Assembly: GCF_003815715.1 (NCBI RefSeq)
Contig: NZ_CP033922.1
Span: forward strand, 3,520,001 to 3,584,000
Direction: 5' to 3'
Length of the DNA stretch: 64,000 nucleotides
DNA from: Chryseobacterium sp. G0162
GTDB lineage: Bacteria > Bacteroidota > Bacteroidia > Flavobacteriales > Weeksellaceae
Shown here: positions 7,790 through 15,069 of the stretch, one piece after another
How positions within the stretch are numbered: the stretch's first letter is position 1
Layout: the number at the start of each line of letters is the position of its first letter
Notes under the pieces: model-generated
Seen by the model: the letters and a program-made list of their open reading frames with translations, nothing else
The model's database searches: none
What the model was told of the DNA's origin: nothing
Program-made: the position numbers and the translations under genes

Positions 7790-8488
7790 TTAATCTTCCC
7801 TATTCTTATTCCATAATTCTTCAGCATAATCCCTGAAAGTTTTTGGGCCTTGTTGAAAAGCCTTATCAAAGGTATAAGATCCTCCTTCAAATACAGGTTT
7901 ACCATGATTTTCCATTCCTGTTCGGATTTTTGTTTGTCCACGCATGGCAAACTTTTGCTTTCCTTCATACATGATAATCTTTAAATCTGAAGGACTTACA
8001 TCACCTTTGCAGGCAATTTTATACATGATCCAGACTTCAGCAATACCGTTTTTATCAAGATCTGTTACGCTTAAAGTATTTTTCTTAAACTCAGCATCTA
8101 TATCTACCATACAGTCTTTGACAAAATCATTGACTTTCCATACCAGCTGATTATTTTCTAAAGAGTAAGATTGCCCAAAAACTTCAGCATCTGCACTATC
8201 ATCATTTTCATGAGGAAAATTTTCATTTCTGTACTTTCCGGTTTCAGATGTAACAACTATATATTCTCCTGTTTTATCTTTCCATTGGAATCCTTCTTTG
8301 AAATTTCCTTTATATTTTAATGCTTTTGGAACTTGGGAAGAATCAATTCTTGTAGTAACCAAAGAATCTGTTTTTTCTACCTGATTAACTTCCGGTGATT
8401 GAGTTTCTGAAATTGAATTTTTCTTTTCTTCTTTACAGTGTAAAAAGAATAGAAACGGAAGGCAATAGAGTAGGTGCGTTTTTTTCAT
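7790..8488 (-). CDS. Predicted lipoprotein of unknown function
   Basis: 232 residues. The N-terminus is a lipoprotein signal peptide ending FLFFLHC, with C18 as the lipidation site; the mature protein starts with a charged linker (EEKKNS). A calcium-binding-like DLDKNGIAEVW loop is in the middle. The last third, from KIIMYEGKQ onward, probably forms a beta-rich domain. Similar lipoproteins with a DxDxNG loop are common in Flavobacteriia, but I cannot name a function. Expected on the periplasmic face of a membrane or at the surface. The next upstream gene on the same strand ends 21 bases before this start. Confidence 0.7.
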   Translation of the reverse strand: MKKTHLLYCLPFLFFLHCKEEKKNSISETQSPEVNQVEKTDSLVTTRIDSSQVPKALKYKGNFKEGFQWKDKTGEYIVVTSETGKYRNENFPHENDDSADAEVFGQSYSLENNQLVWKVNDFVKDCMVDIDAEFKKNTLSVTDLDKNGIAEVWIMYKIACKGDVSPSDLKIIMYEGKQKFAMRGQTKIRTGMENHGKPVFEGGSYTFDKAFQQGPKTFRDYAEELWNKNRED

Positions 8489-8509
8489 AGATTATTTTTC
8501 TTTTCTGAT

Positions 8510-8923
8510 TTATTGAATCAATTCATTTATCGTTTTCTCTGTATCCATCAAGTCTCCCTGAGGAATCTGATGCTTAAGATAAGTAAACAGTAAATTGGTT
8601 ACCCAACTGTTTTCAATATCGTGAATATAGTAAGACGAAATTAATCCAAAGTCATCAGAAATATACGCTGGCAGCTCAGAAGAACTGGTAGCTTTGAACA
8701 TAGAGATAAAAATATCTTTACGGATATGCGTAACAGCATCTTCGGTTTCTTCGTCTATTTCTTTTCCATCAACTGCCTGGTATGCTTTCATCCATGCATC
8801 AGAAAATTCTGAAGAATCTCTGTTGTTGAGGATTTCATCAATCTTTTCAGGGGTAATATTGACAAGAGCAGCCTTTAATGACTCATTAAAAGCTGCTTCT
8901 AATTTTTTTAATTTCTCTATCAT
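8510..8923 (-). CDS. Hypothetical protein, co-transcribed with TPR protein
   Basis: 137 residues from the ATG at 8923; the longer frame to 8977 would overlap the upstream TPR gene, while this ATG sits four bases after that gene's stop at 8928, as expected for translational coupling. Sequence is acidic and helical (EKLKKLEAAFNESLKAALVNI and ISSYYIHDIENSWVTNLL), with no signal peptide or membrane segment. Family not recognised. Position between the TPR gene and the lipoprotein gene suggests a three-gene unit. Confidence 0.6.
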   Translation of the reverse strand: MIEKLKKLEAAFNESLKAALVNITPEKIDEILNNRDSSEFSDAWMKAYQAVDGKEIDEETEDAVTHIRKDIFISMFKATSSSELPAYISDDFGLISSYYIHDIENSWVTNLLFTYLKHQIPQGDLMDTEKTINELIQ

Positions 8924-8927
8924 AATT

Positions 8928-9311
8928 TTAATGAGATTGAGGGTCAAAATAAGCTTTAAAAGTAAGCGGATTCTCAATTTTTCCCTCAGCGTCCTCCAGA
9001 TATTCTAAATATTCAGCCTGATGCTTTTCCATATAAATCATAACGATGGCCAGATTTACGAAAAGGTTTTTATCTACCGAGCCCAGATTTAAAGCCATTT
9101 TTAAATAATCCAAAGCTTTCTCATTTTCTCCCATATCGGAATAGATTGCACCCATGTTGATGAGTGCAGAAGTATTCTCAGGTTCAATAAGCAGAATTTC
9201 ATCTAATTCTTTCACTAAAAGATCGTTTAGTTCATCCCAATGATCTTCATTCTCCCACCTTTTCGCCTGGAGTTTTTTTACATTTTCAAGTCTTTGTGAT
9301 ATGTTATTCAT
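8928..9311 (-). CDS. Small tetratricopeptide-repeat protein
   Basis: 127 residues. At least one clear TPR unit is visible, TSALINMGAIYSDMGENEKA followed by LDYLKMALNLG, flanked by helical pairs (DELNDLLVKELDEILLIEPE before, DKNLFVNLAIVMIYMEKHQ after). TPRs mediate protein-protein contacts. No export signal. It is directly upstream of, and nearly abuts, the gene ending at 8510, so the two products may act together; the partner is unknown. It starts about 40 bases after the stop of the M3 peptidase gene. Confidence 0.72.
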   Translation of the reverse strand: MNNISQRLENVKKLQAKRWENEDHWDELNDLLVKELDEILLIEPENTSALINMGAIYSDMGENEKALDYLKMALNLGSVDKNLFVNLAIVMIYMEKHQAEYLEYLEDAEGKIENPLTFKAYFDPQSH

Positions 9312-9349
9312 TTGTTTTTGAAGGTTTTTCCTTCGTATTAAATTTTTTA

Positions 9350-11368
9350 CTATCCAAAAGCCCTTTTTAATAAACTTTCTACCTTGGGCTCACTTCCTCT
9401 GAACGCCTTATATAGTTCCATAGGATCTTTTGTTCCACCTGAAGAAAGAAGTACTTTGTATTTGGATGCAATTTCAGGGTTGAAGATTCCATTTTCCTTA
9501 AAATACTGGAATGCATCAGCATCCAATACTTCTGCCCATTTGTAAGAATAATATCCTGCAGAATATCCACCCTGGAAAATATGAGAGAAACTTGGACTCA
9601 TCGCGGTTTCAGGATTGGTTGGATAAAGTGCTGTCGCTTTGGTGTATTGATCTTCAAACTCTTTTACAGTTTCATTCTCCAGCTCTGCAACTTTTGTATG
9701 ATAGTTCATATCCAGTAATCCGAAACCTAGTTGTCTTAAAGTCTGGTATCCTTCCATGAAGTTTTTAGACTGCTCAATCTTTTCAATTTTTTCGTCAGGA
9801 AGAACTTCTCCGGTTTTATAATGTTTGGCAAATGTTTTCAGGAACTCAGGTTCATAACAGAAGTTTTCTAAAAATTGAGAGGGAAGTTCCACAAAATCCC
9901 ATTTTACAGAAGTTCCTGATAGAGTAGGATATTGAGTGTCAGCCATCATTCCGTGGAGAGCATGTCCGAATTCGTGGAATAAAGTCGTTACTTCCTGGAA
10001 GGTCAGCAAGCTAGGGGTATCTTTTGTAGGTTTACTGAAGTTACAAACAATAGAAATATGCGGACGGGAGTTTTCTCCATTCTGCTTATATTGATTTTTA
10101 TAGCTGGTCATCCATGCGCCGGCTCTTTTCCCTTTTCTTGGGAAATAATCTACATAAAGGAGAGATTTATAATTCCCGTTTTCTTTTACTTCATAAACTT
10201 TTACATCTTCATGGTATTTCGGAATGTCATTTCTTTCTTCAAAAGTTAATCCGAATAGTTTACCTGCCAATCCAAAAACAGCATCCTGAACTTGATTTAA
10301 CGGGAAATAAGGCTTCAGTTCTTCATCATTAAGATCATATTTTTCTTTACGCAATTTTTCAGCATAAAAAGCGTGATCATAATTTTGCATTTCTTCAACT
10401 CCATTGGCTTTTGCCAGAGATTTTAATTCGTCAATTTCTTTGGCAGCGTAAGGAGTAGCCTTCGTTAAAAGCTCATTGAGAAAGTCAATAACCTTTGCCG
10501 GAGATTTTGCCATTCTTTCTTCCAGAACAAAATCTGCATAATTTTTATAGCCTAAAAGTTCAGCTTTCTGTTGTTTTAACTGGAGAAGTTCTTTGATGAG
10601 GTTTTGATTGTCATATTCTCCACCATCAAAAGACTTTTTACCATTCGCCAATGCCAGTTCCTTTCTCAGTTCACGGTTTTCAGCATACGTCATGAATGGG
10701 ATATAGCTTGGATATTGTAACGTAACCACCCAGCCTTCAAGATTTCTTTCTTTAGCTTCCTCAGCAAATTGTTCAACAATCGCTTCCGGAATTCCGGCTA
10801 ATTGTTCTTTATCTGTAATATGTTTGAAATAAGCATTGGTAGAAGCCAGTACATTTTGTCCGAATTGTAGGGATTTTATAGAAAGATCCATGCTGATCTT
10901 CTTTAATTTTTCTTTGTCTTCTTCATTCAGTAGGGCACCACTTCTTACAAAACCTTTATAGGTTTCATTCAAAAGCATTTCCTGTTCCTCATTAAGGTTA
11001 TATTGTTCCTTTTCATCATATACCTTTTTGATTTTATTGAAAAGGGCTTCATTTTGAGAGATTTTGGAAGAGTATTCCGTTAAAATCGGGGAAACTTCCT
11101 GGGCAATCTGTTGGATTTCGTCACTGGTTTCAGCAGAATTTAAATTGAAAAAGATATTCGATACCACATCCAGTTGCTCACCGGAATAAGCTAATGCCTC
11201 AATAACATTTTCAAAAGTGGGTGCTTCAGGGTTGTCAACGATAGCATTGATTTCTTCTTCAGATTTTTGAATTAATTCCTTGAAAGCAGGAAGGTAATCT
11301 TCATTTTTAATGTCACCGAAAGGTGCTGAGTGATATGGTGTGTTGAATTTTTCTATTAAAATATTCAT
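9350..11368 (-). CDS. M3-family zinc metallopeptidase (oligopeptidase A / Dcp type)
   Basis: 672 residues, the usual length for bacterial M3 oligopeptidases. The zinc site HEFGH (within TTLFHEFGHALHGM, near residue 465) supplies two His ligands and the catalytic Glu; the third ligand is expected in the following VELPSQFLENF helix. The N-terminal half is the long helical hemisphere of the family. These enzymes hydrolyse short peptides (endo-oligopeptidase or peptidyl-dipeptidase) in the cytoplasm or periplasm. There is no cleavable signal peptide, so a cytosolic role in peptide turnover is likely. OpdA and Dcp specificity cannot be separated here. Confidence 0.9.
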   Translation of the reverse strand: MNILIEKFNTPYHSAPFGDIKNEDYLPAFKELIQKSEEEINAIVDNPEAPTFENVIEALAYSGEQLDVVSNIFFNLNSAETSDEIQQIAQEVSPILTEYSSKISQNEALFNKIKKVYDEKEQYNLNEEQEMLLNETYKGFVRSGALLNEEDKEKLKKISMDLSIKSLQFGQNVLASTNAYFKHITDKEQLAGIPEAIVEQFAEEAKERNLEGWVVTLQYPSYIPFMTYAENRELRKELALANGKKSFDGGEYDNQNLIKELLQLKQQKAELLGYKNYADFVLEERMAKSPAKVIDFLNELLTKATPYAAKEIDELKSLAKANGVEEMQNYDHAFYAEKLRKEKYDLNDEELKPYFPLNQVQDAVFGLAGKLFGLTFEERNDIPKYHEDVKVYEVKENGNYKSLLYVDYFPRKGKRAGAWMTSYKNQYKQNGENSRPHISIVCNFSKPTKDTPSLLTFQEVTTLFHEFGHALHGMMADTQYPTLSGTSVKWDFVELPSQFLENFCYEPEFLKTFAKHYKTGEVLPDEKIEKIEQSKNFMEGYQTLRQLGFGLLDMNYHTKVAELENETVKEFEDQYTKATALYPTNPETAMSPSFSHIFQGGYSAGYYSYKWAEVLDADAFQYFKENGIFNPEIASKYKVLLSSGGTKDPMELYKAFRGSEPKVESLLKRAFG

Positions 11369-11583
11369 TTTTCGATTTTTAGTTAAACGTAAATGTAAGG
11401 ATTCATCGGAGAATCCAAGCTGAAAGTCTCAAAAATAATGCCTTAAAGCCAAGTTATGACAAAAATGCCTTATCTTTAAATAATCTTGTCCTATGCAAAG
11501 AGGGGATGATGTCAGAATATTTAATTTTGAAAGCAGATGAGATCTTCATTTTGAAATAAATAACCTTAAATATTATATAGACT

Positions 11584-12108
11584 ATGAAAACACTCTTAAA
11601 ATTTATCGGCATTATCCTTTTGCTGGTTATTGTATATGCTGTTATTGCTATGCTGGCTTTCAGTAAAGATTATCATTATGAAAAATCTATTGTCATTAAT
11701 GCTCCCAAAGAAAAAGTTTGGCAATATACAGGTTCTTTAAAAGGATATAATATGTGGGATCCTTTTTCTAAAGAAATAAAAAATATTAAAATTACTTATT
11801 CCGGTGAAGGAGATAAAATAGGAGATTCTTATCACTGGAAAGGAGATGACAGTGAAGGAGAACAATCCATCACAGCCATTAGCCCCAATGAAAAATTGGC
11901 TACGCAGCTTCATTTCATAAAACCCTTTGAAGGAAATGCTAAAAGTAACATGATACTGACTCCTGAAGGTAATGGAACAAAAGTAACCTGGATGATTGAT
12001 AATGAACTGAATGCCATGATGAAGATTATGAAACCTATGATGGAAAGCAATATGGATAAAATGTTTGGGCAGGGACTGAATGACCTGAAGAAATTATCAG
12101 AAAAATAA
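11584..12108 (+). CDS. SRPBCC / polyketide-cyclase-like protein with N-terminal membrane anchor
   Basis: 174 residues. A single hydrophobic segment at residues 5-27 (FIGIILLLVIVYAVIAMLAF) acts as anchor or uncleaved signal. The following domain begins YHYEKSIVINAPKEKVWQY, the standard first strand and helix of the START-like SRPBCC fold, and ends in the long C-terminal helix with MDKMFGQGLNDLKKL. The fold binds hydrophobic ligands in a deep cavity; ligand unknown. It stands alone between two minus-strand genes and is followed by a hairpin. Confidence 0.82.
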   Translation: MKTLLKFIGIILLLVIVYAVIAMLAFSKDYHYEKSIVINAPKEKVWQYTGSLKGYNMWDPFSKEIKNIKITYSGEGDKIGDSYHWKGDDSEGEQSITAISPNEKLATQLHFIKPFEGNAKSNMILTPEGNGTKVTWMIDNELNAMMKIMKPMMESNMDKMFGQGLNDLKKLSEK

Positions 12109-12114
12109 AAATAG

Positions 12115-12140
12115 AAGCCTTGTACATTGTGCAAGGCTTA
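12115..12140. terminator. Hairpin between convergent genes
   Basis: AAGCCTTGTAC and GTGCAAGGCTT form an 11-bp stem (one G-T pair) with a three-base loop between the SRPBCC gene (+) and the DUF805 gene (-). The T-tract after the stem is weak on both strands, so termination efficiency is uncertain. Confidence 0.55.
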
Positions 12141-12144
12141 TTGA

Positions 12145-12507
12145 TTAAATTTCTTTTCTACCGATCTCGTTAATCGCGTTATAATTTCCTTCTCCTTTAG
12201 GATTAGGTCCGTATTCATTAGGCCCGTGGTCGCTCTCTGCAAATAGCATCCATAAACTATAAAAAGGAATTAGCTGAAACCATCCGGAGTTTCCTCTGTC
12301 ATGACATCTTTTTGCACCCTGTGCAAGAAGAAACCAAAGAGACGGAATAAGAAGGATAAAGAAAAGTATCATAACCATTCCTGAAGGTTCCTGGTTAAGC
12401 TGAAAATAAATATTGAAAGGAACATAAAATACCAGGTATATAAGATATGATAATCCATATTCTGTTCTTCTGATTCTCCCATCAAATGAAAATGGTGATT
12501 TAAACAT
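12145..12507 (-). CDS. DUF805 membrane protein
   Basis: 120 residues from the ATG at 12507; the longer frame begins with a TTG at 12531. The start MFKSPFSFDGRIRRTEYG is the family signature, with the F-x-G-R-I-R-R-x-E-Y motif before the first membrane helix. Three hydrophobic segments follow, and the sequence AKRCHDRGNSGWF is the typical conserved loop. Members are small inner-membrane proteins of unknown function, sometimes linked to stress or envelope. Single gene. Confidence 0.85.
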   Translation of the reverse strand: MFKSPFSFDGRIRRTEYGLSYLIYLVFYVPFNIYFQLNQEPSGMVMILFFILLIPSLWFLLAQGAKRCHDRGNSGWFQLIPFYSLWMLFAESDHGPNEYGPNPKGEGNYNAINEIGRKEI

Positions 12508-12637
12508 GATTTTTAGTTTTAAAAAAGGCAAATCTAAACATAATTCTCAAAAAAGAAATATTTTGAAAAGAGTAATTGTAGACTAAGTCAAACAATATTA
12601 TTAGAAAAATATTATCTTTATATAAAGAAACGATTGT

Positions 12638-13087
12638 ATGGAGAAGACCGTATTTGAAAAAAGAGATATCAGAGACTTTGTAAAAAACACCATTGCAGAA
12701 AAAATTGAAAAGCTTAAAAACTTCATTGAATTTACTCTGGAGGCCAGTCGTGATATCAAAAAAACACCAAAGTATGATAGCATGCGGGAAGAAATGCAGG
12801 AGGAAATCTATCAGATGCAGCGACAGCTTGGTGCTTTAAATGATCTCAAACGAAATATGGGAAAAGTTTTGAATACCTCTACAGACCGAGTTCAGCTGGG
12901 CTCCTTAGTGATTACTAATAAAGCCCGTTTTTATATTTCTGTGTCATTAGGCGAATTTTTCTTTGAAGGAGACCGATTCTACGCCATTTCTTCTGAAAGT
13001 CCTATGGCCAAAAAAATGATGGGAATGAAAGCAGGAGATGAGTTTACATTGAATAAAATTCATCAGAAAATCATAGAAGTGTTGTGA
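12638..13087 (+). CDS. GreA/GreB C-terminal-domain-like protein
   Basis: 149 residues. The N-terminal half (to about residue 80) is helical and highly charged, and could form a coiled coil. The C-terminal half, VQLGSLVITNKARFYISVS ending in ISSESPMAKKMMGMKAGDEF, matches the FKBP-like C-terminal domain of transcription-elongation factors GreA/GreB (compare ISxxSPLGxALLGKKxGD). Similar Bacteroidetes proteins are often misannotated as 3-oxoacyl-ACP synthase; nothing here supports that enzyme. It may bind RNA polymerase, but lacks the clear basic patch and acidic tip needed for transcript cleavage. Role therefore inferred only. Confidence 0.65.
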   Translation: MEKTVFEKRDIRDFVKNTIAEKIEKLKNFIEFTLEASRDIKKTPKYDSMREEMQEEIYQMQRQLGALNDLKRNMGKVLNTSTDRVQLGSLVITNKARFYISVSLGEFFFEGDRFYAISSESPMAKKMMGMKAGDEFTLNKIHQKIIEVL

Positions 13088-13183
13088 TATTATTTCTTCA
13101 ACCAATACCACTCTTACCACTCAAAACCTCGTATCCCAAATCAAAATCTTTATCTATTCTCCTGTAAATTAACTTACATGTTG

Positions 13184-13191
13184 TATTTTTG
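13184..13191 (+). promoter_or_regulatory. -7 promoter box TATTTTTG, five bases before the ATG
   Basis: Exact TAnnTTTG match whose last base is six bases before the A of the nitroreductase start codon. The rnpB promoter in this window has its RNA 5' end six bases after the same box, so the predicted start of this mRNA coincides with the ATG. A -33 TTG box is not evident. Confidence 0.5.
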
Positions 13192-13196
13192 TCTCT

Positions 13197-13706
13197 ATGA
13201 ATAAAGCAGAAGTTTTAAAAGAAATCATAGAGCAAAGAAGAAGTATTTTCCCGAAAGATTATACGGAGGCAGAAATTTCTCAGGAAGTTATTGATGAAAT
13301 TTTACATTCAGCCACTTTAGCTCCCAATCATAAGCGTACTAAGCCTTGGCGTTTCAAAATATTCAAAGGAGAGGAAAAGGCAAAACTGGCTTCAGAAATG
13401 CAGGCGATCTATAAAGCCACTCAGCCTGAACAATTATTCTTAGAGAAAAAATATAATGATATTGGTTTTAAAATCAATAAAGCTAATGTAGTTGTTTCTA
13501 TTGTCGTTAATTTCAGCGGAATGGTTCCTGAGTGGGAAGAAATTGCGGCTACTTCAATGGCTGTACAAAATATGTATTTGAGCTGTACAGCTAATAATAT
13601 TGGCTGTTACTGGAGTTCTCCTACAATTGTTGACCATTTGAAAGTATCTTTGACGATAGAAGAAAACCAGAAGTGTCTGGGGCTTTTCTATATGGGAAAA
13701 ATATAA
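13197..13706 (+). CDS. Nitroreductase-family flavoprotein
   Basis: 169 residues, the short form of the nitroreductase fold (YdjA-like). The N-terminal EIIEQRRSIFPKDYTEAEIS and the FMN-contacting APNHKRTKPWRFKIF are typical, and the C-terminal half contains AVQNMYLSCTANNIGCYWSSP, the second flavin-binding segment. Such enzymes use NAD(P)H and FMN to reduce nitro groups, quinones or similar acceptors as dimers. The start is fixed by the conserved first helix; a -7 box ends six bases before it, suggesting a leaderless transcript. Physiological substrate unknown. Confidence 0.85.
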   Translation: MNKAEVLKEIIEQRRSIFPKDYTEAEISQEVIDEILHSATLAPNHKRTKPWRFKIFKGEEKAKLASEMQAIYKATQPEQLFLEKKYNDIGFKINKANVVVSIVVNFSGMVPEWEEIAATSMAVQNMYLSCTANNIGCYWSSPTIVDHLKVSLTIEENQKCLGLFYMGKI

Positions 13707-13802
13707 CAATATAACAGTTTACCAATGCACCAGTTAAATTCTTACAAAAGAGGGGCAAAATATGGTTACATTGCTAGATTGATAAATTGTTACATTAAAC
13801 CA

Positions 13803-13832
13803 TTGTTCAATCAGAATTTTTGTCTATCTTTG
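13803..13832 (+). promoter_or_regulatory. rpsP promoter, TTG-N19-TATCTTTG
   Basis: A TTG (-33) at 13803-13805 and the exact -7 box TATCTTTG at 13825-13832 are separated by 19 bases, the canonical Bacteroidetes arrangement. The start codon of rpsP is 48 bases downstream, leaving a normal leader of about 43 bases. Confidence 0.75.
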
Positions 13833-13880
13833 CACTCTTAAATATTTAACTGGGACGAGTTCCCGTAAAATTCAAACATT

Positions 13881-14435
13881 ATGTCAGTAAAAATCAGATT
13901 ACAAAGACACGGTAAAAAAGGAAAACCTTTCTTCCACATCGTGGTTGCAGATTCTAGAGCTAGAAGAGATGGTAGATTCATCGAAAAACTAGGAACTTAC
14001 AACCCAATTACTAACCCAGCAACTATCGAGTTGAACGTTGATTCTGCTGTACAGTGGTTAAACAACGGTGCTCAGCCTACTGATACTGCTAGAGCTATTT
14101 TATCTTACAAAGGTGCTCTTTACAAAAAACACTTACAAGGTGGTGTTGCTAAAGGAGCTTTTGATCAAGCTGAAGCTGAAAAAAGATTTAACGCTTGGTT
14201 AGATACTAAAGAATCTAAAGTACAAGGTAAAGTTGAAGGTTTAGCAACTGCTAAATCTGATGCTAAAAAAGCTGCTTTAGAAGCTGAAGCAAAAGTAAAC
14301 GAAGCTAGAATTGCTGCTGCTGCACAAGCTGAAGCTGATGCTAAAGCTGCTGAAGAGGCTGCAAACGCACCTGCTGAAGAAGTAGCTACAGAAGGAGAAG
14401 CTGCTGCTGAAACTGAAGAAAACACTGAAGCTTAA
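13881..14435 (+). CDS. rpsP: 30S ribosomal protein bS16 with C-terminal extension
   Basis: 184 residues. The first 80 or so, starting MSVKIRLQRHGKKGKPFFHI, are the bS16 core with the conserved RDGRFIEKLGTYNP segment. The remaining 100 residues are an Ala-, Glu- and Lys-rich tail, mostly helical and low in complexity. Long acidic or alanine tails on bS16 are usual in Flavobacteriia, so this is not a fusion. It binds 16S rRNA during 30S assembly. Codons are more uniform than in neighbouring genes, as expected for high expression. rimM follows after 14 bases, the common rpsP-rimM pairing. Confidence 0.97.
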   Translation: MSVKIRLQRHGKKGKPFFHIVVADSRARRDGRFIEKLGTYNPITNPATIELNVDSAVQWLNNGAQPTDTARAILSYKGALYKKHLQGGVAKGAFDQAEAEKRFNAWLDTKESKVQGKVEGLATAKSDAKKAALEAEAKVNEARIAAAAQAEADAKAAEEAANAPAEEVATEGEAAAETEENTEA

Positions 14436-14449
14436 GAACATTTCCGGTT

Positions 14450-14992
14450 ATGCGTAAAGAAGATTGCTATTTGTTGGGGAAAATAACACGCAGACACGGA
14501 CTTGCGGGCAACGTTATCCTTAAATTGGATACCGACCAGCCCGAGCTTTACAATAAATTGGAATCAATATTCGTTGAAATCAACGGATTATTGGTTCCAT
14601 TTTTTATTGAAAAATCATCATGGAGCAAATTAGATGCTCTGAATCTTGCATTCAAAAACTCTTCTGAAGCAATAGTAGATCAGGTTTTAGGTAAAAGTGT
14701 TTACCTGCCGTTGACTACATTGCCTAAACTTTCAGGAAAACAATTCTATTACCACGAAATCATCGGATTTGAAATTCTTGATGAACATGATAACAACTGT
14801 GGGGTTATCAGATCTGTAAACGATCAGACAGCACAGGTGTATTTCATCACCAATCTGGATGGAAAAGAAGTGGTTATTCCTATGATTAAAGACTGGATTC
14901 TTGAAGTTGACAGGGAACAAAGAACAATCAAAATGAAACTTCCTGAAGGTCTTATTGATGTATTTCTAGTTCCATCTAAGAAAGACGAATAA
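14450..14992 (+). CDS. rimM: Ribosome maturation factor RimM
   Basis: 180 residues. The N-terminal beta-barrel begins with YLLGKITRRHGLAGNVILKL, the RimM domain signature, and the C-terminal PRC barrel ends with VVIPMIKDWILEVDREQ followed by LPEGL. RimM binds uS19 in the 30S head and helps 16S rRNA processing. It is the second gene of an operon with rpsP; trmD, often third in other bacteria, is absent here. A short inverted repeat at 15006-15028 lies just downstream. Confidence 0.95.
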   Translation: MRKEDCYLLGKITRRHGLAGNVILKLDTDQPELYNKLESIFVEINGLLVPFFIEKSSWSKLDALNLAFKNSSEAIVDQVLGKSVYLPLTTLPKLSGKQFYYHEIIGFEILDEHDNNCGVIRSVNDQTAQVYFITNLDGKEVVIPMIKDWILEVDREQRTIKMKLPEGLIDVFLVPSKKDE

Positions 14993-15005
14993 ATTTTCTT
15001 TTTTG

Positions 15006-15028
15006 ATAATCAATTCACTATTGATTAT
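15006..15028. repeat. Inverted repeat after rimM, followed by TTATTACTCAT repeats
   Basis: ATAATCAAT and ATTGATTAT form a nine-base stem with a five-base loop. Downstream, TTATTACTCAT is repeated directly at 15048-15058 and 15067-15077, the second copy overlapping the stop codon of the convergent hydrolase gene. The hairpin may act as a weak terminator for rpsP-rimM; the direct repeats are simple-sequence-like. Confidence 0.45.
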
Positions 15029-15069
15029 TCACTTTATTCACCATTTTTTATTACTCATTACCCATTTTA

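Noticed and set aside
14165..14425. 86-codon minus-strand frame rich in Ala and Ser
   Set aside because: It is antisense to the Ala/Glu/Lys-rich tail of bS16; biased codons leave the opposite strand open.
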